Position numbers and translations under genes: made by a program
Notes under the pieces: model-generated
Told to the model about the DNA's origin: nothing
The model's input: the letters and a program-made list of their open reading frames with translations, nothing else
Databases searched by the model: none
In this document: positions 30,547 to 41,507 of the stretch, one piece after another
Layout of the letters: each line of letters starts with the position of its first letter
How positions within the stretch are numbered: the stretch's first letter is position 1
Source: Blastocystis hominis
Lineage: Eukaryota > Sar > Bigyra > Opalinata > Blastocystidae
Reading direction: 5' to 3'
Assembly (NCBI RefSeq): GCF_000151665.1
Contig: NW_013171818.1
Coordinates: 72,001-136,000 of the forward strand
Length of the DNA: 64,000 bases

Positions 30547-33500
30547 ATGGATTCTTTTCGCGACGAATATACTATTAACCCTGAGACTGGACGAAAGATT
30601 AAGGTTGGGAGACAAATCTGGAAACGATTAGCAGCCAAGTACTATATGATCGATGGGAAGTTCACCGATCAGACCATTCCTGATTCACGAGCGTATCTGT
30701 CGAACAAGGTATTCGGGCTGAAACAAGTAACACCTAACAGACGAGTGACACATAGGCGCGTCAGTGATCCCAAAGGAGAGCATAAGTATCTGATTGTTGG
30801 AAGCAAGACATGGAACGAGCGATTTCTTGAGTATGAATGGAATGGACATGAATTCGGTGACAAGCGAGGTCGTCCGTTGCCTGAGTTCATGAACACGGTG
30901 GAGAAGAGACGTGAAGCACGTCGCAATAAGGCATTCGCTCGGTTCGATCGCAAAGTGGCCGAAGGACGCTTGTCGGACGTGATCAACTCGTCACTCGGGT
31001 ATGCACTCACGTACTATCACACTGTGGAAGGAGATATGTACAAGGAATGGATGAATGAGAAGCGCACCAAGAAGGACTTCCGGCTCAATAACGATGATGA
31101 CAAGAGACTGTGGGTTCGACTACCGGGTGAAAAGGGCGATGAGGAAGTGGAACCGATCAACCTCGTATTCGATGAAAGCGAGGAGTTCAATGAGATCGTG
31201 AAGAAGTTTATCATGACTGGTATGCGCGAGTACAACCAGTGTTTCGTCACCATCATGGCATACAACCTCATGTTGACACATGACGGAGATCCCAAGATCC
31301 TCAACCTCACCGATGATCGATTGGGACACCTCCGCATCGTTCGCCGAGATCGTATCGATGAGTGGATCAAGGACTATTTGAAATGGTACCGAAATGGTGT
31401 AGAGGAACAGGAGACAGAGGGAAGTGGGTTCGCGTACCATGGGTGGATCGGCTTCCATGTCGAGATGTTCCCACTACGGACATTCGTGGGCTACAAGCAC
31501 CACACACCTTTTATCATTGGACAGACGGCGGTCAACCCGAATATCGATGACAACCGATGCCTACAACGGTGTCTCATCCTGGCAAGTGAAGGCGGGCACA
31601 AGATTATTGCAAATCGCAAGATGGGCGATGCGAGTGTGTACAACAAGTGGTGGAAGCAACCCGACAAGAACAAGGTGTTCGGAGTGGCCATTCACGAGGT
31701 GGAGGAGGCGATGAACATTCGCGACAATGCACCCTTCAACGCGAGTGAAGAGAATTTTGCGAGATTGGAAGAACTGTTGAAAGTCTCTCTCAATGTATTC
31801 GAGGTCACACTCTTGCCTGGATACGATGACAACTCCGAGGATAAATACGATCTATTCACGTGTTATCAAGTGTACAAGCCGAAAAGGAAGGGTGGATGTG
31901 GAGAGCAAAGAAGTGGGGGAGCTACGCTCCCCCGGCGGAACGAAGTTCCGCCACGAAGTTGCCCCATGTGTGTCACTTTGCATCGTGAATGATACACGGG
32001 AGGGGGAAGAAATTCCCAAGCATTTCTTGTACATCAAGGACTTGAGCGATTTCAAACATCGTATCTTTCGTCAGAGTGATGTGAAGAATAGACATACAGC
32101 AAGAAACGTGAAGTGCAGGTTCTGTGACGACTTCTTCGGATCTCGCAAAGCCGTTCATGCTCACGAAGTACAAGTACATCGTGAACTCGTCAATGAAAGC
32201 GAAGAGTACGAGTTGGCGAACGAGGAGACTCGGTTGCGATTCACCAACCAGCGATACGAAATGCCAGCACCGGTCGTCGTGTACGCTGACTTCGAGTCAG
32301 CCATTGATGACAAGAACAGACACAAGCCCATCATGTTGTCCTGTTTGGCCGTGTCACGCATTCCAGCCATTGATACGCAGCTACGAGTCTTCCATGCACC
32401 ACACGAAAGCGAAGTAGACCTTCGTCCTTTCATGGACTATCTCGTGCAATTGCACGAGAGAGTGAAAGAATACCTCTTCGATGAATTGCCCCTCGAGAAC
32501 TCTCCGAGCATCGAGAAGGACTTTCGTTCAGCAACCGTGTGTCCCTTCTGTCGCAAGAAACTGGAGGACGACAAGGTACGACATCACGCACATGTGGCAG
32601 GTGAATACACGATAGGAAAGGGAGAAGTACGCCACTTCAAAGCCGGACAGTACATCTGCACCTGTTGTACCAAGTGTAACCTACAACTCTCATTCAACAA
32701 GAAGAACTATCGTCTGCCAGTTTACTTCCACAATGGATCGCACTACGACTTCACATTCATCATGAAGCTCATCGCGACGATGCCTGGCGGGAATCTCGAA
32801 GTCATTCCAACCACTGAAGACAAGGAGATGCAGATCGAGTACAATGGCATTCAATTCAAGGACTCGTTGAAACTCATCAGTAGTCCACTGCGTTCGATCG
32901 TGAAACAGACACTTGGAGGCAACCTCGATTTGTACGTGCACACCAAACAACAACTACGCAAGTACTGCGAGTCTCGAGGCAAGCAATGGGATGATGAATA
33001 CATCGATCTGTTGACACGGAAAGAACCCATGTTCTACAGTCTCATCAAATCGTACGACACATTGAATAACACCACCATTCCTTCTCGTGAGCAATGCATT
33101 GATGATATGAAAGGTGAAATGATGCCACAAGACGAATATGATCACATGGTGAAGCTGTGGAAGACCTTCGATATCAAGACATGGGGTGAATACTACGAAT
33201 TGTACAATGTACTCGATGTGACTCTCATGGCTGATGCTTTCGAACACTTCCGAAACACCACACTGAATGCATTCGGTGTTGATCCCATGCATTACATCAC
33301 AGCACCACAAATGGCCTATTCGCTATTCTTGAAGGTCACAATGGAGGGCGATCATAGTGAGAGTAACCTCATGACCCTCGCAAGGAAATGGGCTCAGTAC
33401 ATCATGCGCATCAACGCCAACGAGGGACTTGCCGAGAAACAACTGGTGAAAGTGTTCTTGAATCGCATGAGTGAATTCTATGAGAGCAAGGGCATTCGAT

Positions 33501-35038
33501 TGATGGAGACAAATGATATCGATGACTTCATGCGATTGTTGAAGAACCTGCGAGGAGGAATCACACAGATCGTGAAACGGCATGCCAAGGTTGACATTGA
33601 CAACAAGGAGCAAGCAACGTCGTCCCAAGGCATCTACTACCTGGACGCCAACAACCTGTACGGTGGAGCCATGCATCGAATGATGCCTTATGAGTTGGTG
33701 GGTGTACCTGAGCGACGAGAAGTGATGGAGAGGATCAATCGTGACCCGAATGGGTGGGTGCAATCACTTAAGACGTTCGGTAAGTATGGATTCTTCGTCG
33801 AGTGTGATATCGAGGCGCCAGTGGAGCTGCACGACAAGTTCAATGACCTGCCATTCTTCCCCGTACAGAAGGCGGGTATGTACTCTGATGGAATCAAGAA
33901 GTACGCAGAGAAGAACGACATTGTGGACAAAGTGAAAGAGGTGAATACACCGAAGCTCATCTGCGATCTTGTGCCTCGTCGAAAGTATCTCGTGCATTAC
34001 TCTCTGTTGCAACTGGACATTCAACAGGGATATCGTGTCACACACATTCACTACATCATTCGATTCAAGCAGGCACCGTTCATCTTCGAGTATGTGAACA
34101 TGCTGAGTGAGAAACGAGCCAAATCCAAGACCACTGTGGAGAAGAACCTGTACAAACTGTTGGCAAACTCGACCTATGGCAAATTCGTTGAGACTGGGCT
34201 GAAACGAATGAAAGTGAAGTTCGCTAACACGTGGAATGAACGTGAGGCAATCATCCAGAAGCATGGGTACGATATGATCGCTGGGACAACCATGTATTCC
34301 GAGAATCTGATCGGCATCAAGCTGAACACACCGGTGCGCAAGGTAGAGAAGCCATTCTTCATCGGGTTCGCCATTCTCGACATGTCCAAACACATCATCT
34401 ACGATTTCTACTACAACGTGCTCAAGACGACATTCGACACCGTGGAGCTGTTGGGACAGGACACGGATTCACTCATCGTGCAACTGCACGATCGCGCTAA
34501 CATCGTTCACAAGATGTGTGACATGTACAAATCATTCGACTTCTCGGAATTGGATAACACTAGCTACTTCTATGGAGAACTCGTGAAGTATTACGATCAC
34601 GAAGTGGACAAGAGCAAGTTCCCTTCATTGGACTCGTTCCTCAATTTCAACAAGAAGTTGCCTGGTCCTATCTTCAAGGACGAGCACAACGGACATCGTA
34701 TCACTGAGTTCGTGGGTCTGAGACCGAAGATGTACTGCTTGGTTGATGAGAAGCATGTGATACACAACGCAGCGAAGGGAGTACCTCGCAATGTTGTGAT
34801 TGACGGTGAGAGGATGAGCGTGAAGAACATCGATTTATACAAGCGTGTCCTCGAGGCAGAGAAGAAGGAAGATGCAGTGATCGAAGGCAGCTTCAAGCGT
34901 ATCAACAATCAAGCATTCAACATCAGCACGAAAGAACAAACCAAGACACTCATGACTTGCACAGATAACAAACGTTGGATCTTGGACGACAACGTGCACA
35001 CACTGGCGTTTGGACATTACCGATTGAAGGACATGTAA
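30547..35038 (+). pseudogene. protein-primed DNA polymerase B locus, right arm
   Basis: A family B, protein-primed polymerase of Polinton type. The N-terminal part starts with an NPETGRKI string and includes a DDNRCLQRCLILA string typical of these polymerases. Then come the exonuclease-region DFESA, a Cys-rich CPFCRKK segment, the YLDANNLYG motif and the GQDTDS catalytic string. The locus is nearly whole, with about one break, in strong contrast to the left copy. It would replicate linear element DNA from a terminal protein. Hairpin locus 12 lies within it and locus 13 just past its end. Confidence 0.85.
31915..31952. repeat. paired triloop hairpins, locus 12
   Basis: GGGGGAGC-TAC-GCTCCCCC then GGCGGAAC-GAA-GTTCCGCC, within the right-arm polymerase locus. 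The left-arm polymerase fossil lacks it. Confidence 0.9.
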
Positions 35039-35096
35039 AGGAAATGTTGTTTTTACTTTGTTTTCTTTATCAAACAGTGTATAAAGGGCAGACAAT

Positions 35097-35135
35097 GGGG
35101 GAAGCGAAGCTTCCCCGGGGGAGCAAAGCTCCCCC
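35097..35135. repeat. paired triloop hairpins, locus 13
   Basis: GGGGGAAGC-GAA-GCTTCCCC then GGGGGAGC-AAA-GCTCCCCC, about 60 bases after the polymerase end. It is the outermost hairpin locus; none is seen in host DNA. Confidence 0.9.
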
Positions 35136-35147
35136 AATTACCACATT

Positions 35148-35425
35148 GGCAGAAAAAGGGCCGAAAAATTATTCGCGCTTTATGCGCCATGGCCATCAAG
35201 GTTGCCAGGTAGAAAATGGTCTAAAAAAGGAGACCAGGTAGAAATAGGCAGCCAGGTTGAAAAAGGAGGCCTTGAATAAAAATGGCAGAAAAAGGGCCGA
35301 AAAAATTTTCGCGCTTTATGCGCCATGGTACTCGAGGTGACCAGGTAGAAAATGGCCTAAAAAGGCAGCCAGGAATAAAATGGCAGAAAAAAGGCCGAAA
35401 AATTTTTCGCGCTTTATGCGCCATT
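35148..35425 (+). repeat. three direct repeats at the right end of the element
   Basis: Copies of a ~45-base block (GGCAGAAAAAGGGCCGAAAA then TTCGCGCTTTATGCGCCAT) start at 35148, 35284 and 35382, separated by variable CCAGGTAGAAAATGG-type sequence. A diverged copy in inverse orientation lies near 13030-13145. These may be terminal or subterminal repeats of the element; the true end is not fixed. Confidence 0.65.
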
Positions 35426-35607
35426 TTCCTACTACTAGTATCTGAAAATAACACAAACATAAATGAATAGATGGAAATGCACCAAAATAAAGAAAAATAG
35501 AAATGGGTGGAGAAAATGAGATTTTATTATATGTATTCTAGTTTGTAGCACACCAGCATATCAAAGCCATACACAATAATCCATGACCTGTGTTCTATCG
35601 AGAAATA

Positions 35608-37192
35608 ATGAAACAGATCTTGTTTCCAAAAAAACGTTTTACCATATTTCTTTTCATTTCCATGCAAAAGTTTGCTGATTTTGTCAATTCTATTATTAGT
35701 AACTATCACATTGATAGTTCCATTATTCAAAATGTGCTAATATGCTTGGGTAAAGAAATGAAACCAAATGGCTGGATTTCACTCATTTTGATTAATGGAG
35801 AATGTGTAGTATTGCAATTCAATAATGGAGTATTCATGAATCAAGGATTTGTACTCAATGAGCAGAAAGTGTTGAAAGTGTTTGGAAATCATCAAATTGG
35901 TGCTATTTCGTATAATGAAGAACAAGCCATAGAAGTAGAAGGAATCGTGGATTTGGATCATGGAAGTCGATTTGAAGGATTGATATTGACAGAAAAGGAA
36001 AAAGTAAAAGAAGGTAAAATAGGAACTCCATTTGGATATGGTGAAATGTATGATGATGATGGATTCTTGGTGTACAAGGGCATAATGATCAATTGGAAAC
36101 GATATGGATATGGAACGAGTTATCATAATAATGGATGTATTGAATATGAAGGATATTGGTGTGATGATAATCGATTTGGAATTGGAAAAGTGTATGATCG
36201 AAAAGGTGAGTTTGTAAAAGAATGTGAATGGTATAATGGAATTGAAAGTATTATTGATGAAAAATATGAAGGCGATGGAAGCAAACCACTGAATATCGGA
36301 ATGAAACATTTGAAACTGATTGACAATTGTGTATTGGTTGATTGGGATGTTTCATTGTTGTATAATTTGGAATCAATCGAAGTCGGCGATGAATGTTTTG
36401 GGTCAGTGAAAACATTTCAAATCGATGGATTGAATCGATTGAAAACGATCAAAATCGGAGACAATTCATTTACTCAGGAAAGGAATGGATGGGGGGAAAA
36501 TGAATCAAAATCATTCCTTATATTGAATTGTGAATCATTGGAATCCATTCAAATTGGTGAATACAGTTTCAGTGATTTTGCTGGAGACTTTGAATTGAAG
36601 AATCTACCACAATTACAATCCATTCAAATTGGGACAATTGGAATTGATTCATACAATTTCTATTGTAGTTCACTAGTCATTGAAGGTATTGATATGATAT
36701 TGAATATTTGAATGATGCCTAGATCTTCCAAATCTACAATCCATTACATTAGGTGATCGTGCATTCTTTTATTTTTTATCAGCAATAATTGAAAGTATTG
36801 AATGAATTCGAATGAAATGATTGATGTAGATCTTCTATCATTACAATCCATTCAACTCGGTGAATCTGCACTTCAAGGAAGATGGGATGATTCATGTTCA
36901 TTGAGACTTCGAAGTAATAATGAATTGATTGGTTATGATTTGTTTTGTAGATCTTCCAAATCTAACATCAATAACTTCTGTAGGATTTAGTTTTTTTTAT
37001 CCTCGTGTAGTGACATTGGCAAGTATTTCTGAATATTGAATATTGATAGTATTTAGATATTCCAAATCTTCGAAATGTCTATCTACTTGGTTCATTCCTA
37101 CATGTTCGATCGAAATCAATTTCGAGTATAGTTTGATTGATTTGATTTGATTCATAGATGTTTCTTCCATTCTCGCTGATCTTGTTCACTAA
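35608..37192 (+). CDS. MORN-repeat plus leucine-rich-repeat protein, six exons
   Basis: Exons 35608-36685, 36723-36794, 36830-36913, 36951-37022, 37057-37125 and 37158-37192 give an uninterrupted 469-residue protein. All five introns are 32-37 nt, GT-AG and phase 1. Residues about 125-200 contain MORN-like repeats (FGYGEMYDDDGFLVYKG, YGYGTSYHNNGCIEYEGYW, FGIGKVYDRKGEF). From about 240 on there are LRRs of the same kind as in the 276-6388 gene (LESIEVGDECFG, SFLILNCESLESIQIG). No signal peptide is clear. MORN repeats often bind membranes or scaffold proteins; the role here is unknown. A TGTTTGTT motif follows at 37280. Confidence 0.8.
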
Positions 37193-37274
37193 ATCAAGTA
37201 TTAAATCTATAATTTTGATTTGATTTGATTAGTTCAGTGATTCGTCATTGTTTAGGAACATTTCCATTGATTGA

Positions 37275-37287
37275 TTGATTGTTTGTT
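37275..37287 (+). terminator. TGTTTGTT poly(A)-site motif of the MORN-LRR gene
   Basis: TGTTTGTT at 37280-37287 with a T four bases before it (37275), the same spacing as at other host gene ends. It lies 83 bases past the stop. Confidence 0.55.
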
Positions 37288-39590
37288 TGTTTGAAACCGA
37301 TTCTTGATCACAATTCATGATTCTATAATTATCAAAATATCAATCTTGTCTAAATATTATGATGTTCTTCTTCACCATTTTAACAATGATACTGAATTAT
37401 GATTGTTGTTTCTTTCAATCAATCAATCAATCATGCGTTAAACAGTTCTAAAAGCATGAACAAATGATTGAATGAATGATTGAATCGATGACATTATTGA
37501 TGTAGAATTACAGTTCATTGGTTGTGATAAAGGTCTTTGTTGTTTTGTAAATCACCCCACAGAGAGAGAATCTTTCGTTCATTCATTCAATGATTTGTTG
37601 GTTGATTCAATCATTCAATCAGCCATCCAAACCAAAGTGAATCAAATATGATTATATGAATGAATATAGAATAGAATGGATTGAATGAATGTGAATGAAT
37701 GAATAACATCCTTGTTACTGATTTACAGATCATTGGTTGTGAGTAGTGTCTTGAGATTGTCAATCAATTCTTAGATAAGATATCATTCATTCATTCATTC
37801 ATTCATTCATTCATTCATTCATTCATTCATTCATTCATTCATTCATTTGTTTGTTTGTTTTCATTTTAGTGTTGAATTGCTGAAATCGAATCGAATCCAA
37901 CTCCAATATCACAACCAATCACATTCCCATTCATTTCGATTCTCTCTCATTCACTCTTCATTATCATTATCACGTATTACATTAATAACTAACTAATACA
38001 TATAATTGAATGGATTAAGATCTTAAGCAATGAATACTATTTCTTCTTTTCTTCTTTCATCCATTCATGGTACAAACCATCTCCATGCTATGCAATCTTT
38101 GTACATCCAACTCATATTCATTCAATAGATTGTGACCAATTACACAAATCATTCTAGTACTATTCTATTCACATATAGCATACAATCTGTGATAATATCT
38201 AGGAATCATTCAGTTCCAACCACTATATACCAATCATTGTGCATTCCAACTAACAATAACGGAATTTACTACAAACTCCAATCATTCATTCATCGATTGG
38301 TTATTCCAGTACTAAGTATCAACAGTATTGTTCCTGCTACTCAGAATTAGTTATTTTATGAAAATGGATTTAACAGAATCAAACATTGTGTTAAACCAAT
38401 GAAATGACAGAATCGTGTTTGTTTGGATTTTGATTGTTTAGAAGCAAAACTATGCATGATCTATGTAATTCGTATCAGGATGTGCTAAAACAGATCCCTG
38501 TGAAATATCATCATTTCAGCTATTGTTCGTCATAATTTGTGAAAATGACTTCATTTCCATTGCTACTTCATACATATGTTATTTTCTACTATTCTATTAC
38601 ATTCTAGTATTGTTGTTGTTTTCATTCATATTGGCCATTTCTGATTATTCTACACTTACCTATCTTATTTTCACAGTATTCTATTCCATGGAATATACTA
38701 ATAAGCCAAAATATACAATCAATCACAAATACACATTATTCTATCTTCCCATACAGAATAATAATGATAATGATGATGATGATGATGACAAAACATCAAC
38801 TATTCACAATCAATACTATTGAGAATAACTATTGTGAAGACTCTTGTTTGTTAATACTGCTTATTCCTTCTCTCAGCTTATAACACGAACTAACAACATT
38901 ATTAGTTGTCACATTTAGAATGTGAATTCATTATGGGCTTTGATACAATTCATATCACACAATATGCACCAAAATGAAACAATACACATTTGTTGTTATT
39001 CTATTGCAGATATTCATTTTCCAAGTATTGATTCAAAGTATCTCGAGACTATATTATACAGATTAGTCATATATCAAGGAAATACAACAATACTTGTGGT
39101 AAATGACTGATTCATCCTTCCTATTTCTATTGATGAGTTCATCCATATTTGATACATGTCACATAACAAAATGATCCTATTTTCATAATAACAGAAGCTC
39201 TTTCGATCAATAATAATATGATTTATCAACTTGTAGCCATCTTAAACACCATTAATATGGAACAATAGTAGTAAGAAAATGTCACTATTTGCGTGAAACC
39301 GGTGGCAGTTTTCTTTATATGCTATTTTGCTCCATGACCACAATTGCGATCCTTTGTCTGTCGTTGTAATTAACCAACCGATTCTGAGTCCTCGACTATC
39401 GTTCCTAGGCTGTCTGGTCGACAATCATCGGTCAGGAACCAGGTTTCGTGCTTTCTTACACCAATTCCTATCTACTATCAACCTAGTGCTCGTTTCTATT
39501 TTTTTGTTTGTTACATCAGTTATACTTGGATGCGAGAAAGCAGTAGACATACCTAGCTAATGTGAATTATTGTTATTTCTCTCGTATTTA
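37288..39590. other. AT-rich spacer with simple repeats
   Basis: About 2.3 kb dominated by ATTC/ATTG-type simple sequence. It contains a pure (ATTC)n run and many scattered stops. I see no supported gene. Occasional fragments (around 37500 and 37720) look like decayed copies of one another. TGTTTGTT strings at 37848 and 39593 have no gene I can attach to them. Confidence 0.5.
37783..37846 (+). repeat. (ATTC)n microsatellite
   Basis: About sixteen uninterrupted ATTC units. Confidence 0.95.
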
Positions 39591-39599
39591 CATGTTTGT

Positions 39600-40440
39600 T
39601 TGCTTATTTGTAATGACCGAAACCCAATATGTGTACATTGTCATCACAAATCCATCTATTGTTGTCTATGCAGGTCATAAGTGTCTTTGGTAAAGAGAGA
39701 ACATGCATTATTCCATTCTCATACAAGATTCACCTATCAATGGTTTATTCGATTCAATCAATCCTTTCAAGTTCAGAAATCCATTTATCACTTCCATGAC
39801 TGTTCTATCCAAACCCAATCAAGTCATGTTCAATACTGTGGGCTCAATCAATGTGGTGACAAACATCAATGGTGAAGAGATAACGATCTCGCCTGGTTAT
39901 TATACACTGAGTGAAATCATTGCCATTCTGAACACCATGATTAATACTACATTCTCAATTTCCACAATGGATACAAGTTATGAGTGTATTTGGATCCACT
40001 CTCCATACTCTATCGATTCCACGATTGCTCCAGATGTACTAGAGATATTTGGGTTAGGAAATCATATGACTGTATTCCTTGCTTCGTTCTATGGATCGAA
40101 TGTGATTGATATCACTCGAAATTGTGAAGTGATTCAAGTGTATTCATCGTTGGTACGATCATCTGATTTGAAATCGCTAATCAGAACAACAATTCACTCA
40201 CCACAATGATCATTGATGATTCTGAAATCAATGATATCAATACTGTAAAAGAAATATGTATACCGATCATTCACCGATTTGATCGATTGATGTTTGTGAT
40301 CAAGGATATGAATAGTAATATCATAAATATGAATGGTGAATTCGAACTCCAATTGACTATTGAAGATGTGTGTGATCAATTGTATACTCCAGTTCCATCG
40401 ACCAACTACTACGACATAATAATAGTATTTGGGAAAACAA
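39600..40440 (+). mobile_element. small fossil of a second Polinton-like copy
   Basis: 39600-39680 matches, in the same orientation, the polymerase end of the left arm near 6890-6975. 39685-40440 matches the start of the large structural gene at 13250-14020. So the left-to-right order of the main element is kept with most of it absent. It is clearly old and broken, with several breaks. Its right end runs directly into a decayed MORN/LRR gene. Confidence 0.75.
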
Positions 40441-40444
40441 TGAA

Positions 40445-41250
40445 GAAAAAGCGATTGTTTATCGATTTGAAAATGGTATGATGATAGAATACAGAGATAA
40501 TGGAAATAATATGAAGGATTATATAGTGGCTCAATAGAGAAAGGAAATTATCGAATCTATGAAAAGGAATATGATATGGAAAGCAAGAATTTGAGTTATT
40601 AAGGTGTTTTTGAATGGAAAACGACATGGATTAGGAACAGCATGTATTTACTACAATAAATTAGATTGTGATAAAGAATGGTGAAAGGCATACCAATATT
40701 ATCGCTCATACTGTTATCTGGAGGTATTTCTGTTATATAAGGATTATGCGTTTTTATAATGAAATTCATTTCACCATTACAAGTATCCTTGCGATGACTA
40801 TTTATTTGTACAGTGTTACAGTTTAGATTAGTTCTGTATGGTTTTATTTGTAACAGTTTAAATTAGATGAGCTTTGTGACAAAACACTTTGAACCGGAAG
40901 TTGCGAGTAAGAATAGTCTTTTTGATCATGAATATCAATGTGTCGCATTGAAGATATAATCGATTCGAAATGTATACTACTTTCTGATTGAGTAATTATA
41001 ATTGAATTTTTCGAAAATACATTTCCTCTGATAAGAGATAGTTATTGCAATGATAAATCGAAATCATTTATCATATTAAATTGTGAATCATGGGAATCTA
41101 TTTTAGTGGGTTACCAGAGTTATAGTAATTATGCTTGAGAGTTTGAATTGAAAAGTGGACCATAACTATAATTATCTCACCATGGAATGAATGACAATTA
41201 TGCGTTATACATTTTTTGTTATATCGGAAATCGTTGTCATTCTAGGAATA
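40445..41250 (+). pseudogene. decayed MORN/LRR host gene
   Basis: Fragments such as RFENGMMIEYRDNGN and FLNGKRHGLGTACIYYN are MORN-like. Around 41060-41130 the sequence still reads KSFIILNCESWESILVG, matching the LRR part of the intact gene at 35608-37192. Frames are interrupted by stops (for example after DYIVAQ near 40537) and shifts, and no long frame remains. The 5' part is absent because the fossil element abuts it. Confidence 0.7.
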
Positions 41251-41507
41251 ACGATCTCACATTATTGAAAAGTCCTATTATTTATATTATATAATTTTAT
41301 ATATTCTATTTTGAATTCCTCTGATCTCTTGAGTATTATGGTATAAAATATGAATATGACACAAATCAGGACTAATATAGTCCTGATACCTAACGAGTAT
41401 TGTACATAGATTGTATTACTAATTCTTTTCTTGACTCTTATTTGTTTTGTCAAACAAGTAATTTGTTTAAACCCTTCACACGCTCACAAAATAATATTGA
41501 GTCCGCA

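Larger units (their letters stand above)
6867..35440. mobile_element. Polinton/Maverick-like element with polymerase-bearing inverted arms
   Basis: Family assignment rests on co-occurrence of a protein-primed family B DNA polymerase, an rve integrase, an A32/FtsK-type packaging ATPase, an adenain-like protease and a double-jelly-roll-type capsid protein. Sequence 6867-12756 is an inverted relative of ~28860-35038: both hold the polymerase, a small NPNTGR-motif protein, a 170-residue protein and a fourth gene, in the same order counted from the ends. The unique core lies between. The core and right arm look nearly whole with about two breaks; the left polymerase has about eight. Arms differ at about 16 of 170 aligned bases in one gene, counted by eye, so they are not freshly copied. 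Exact ends and target-site duplications were not found. Two adjacent elements in opposite orientation are an alternative reading. Confidence 0.8.

Noticed and set aside
13187-35135. Palindromes as a CRISPR array
   Set aside because: Copies are scattered, differ in sequence, have no regular spacers, and lie in a eukaryotic element.
38132-39110. Several open frames of 60-100 codons in the AT-rich spacer
   Set aside because: Low-complexity composition, no domain, no splice pattern, no poly(A) motif in a fitting position.
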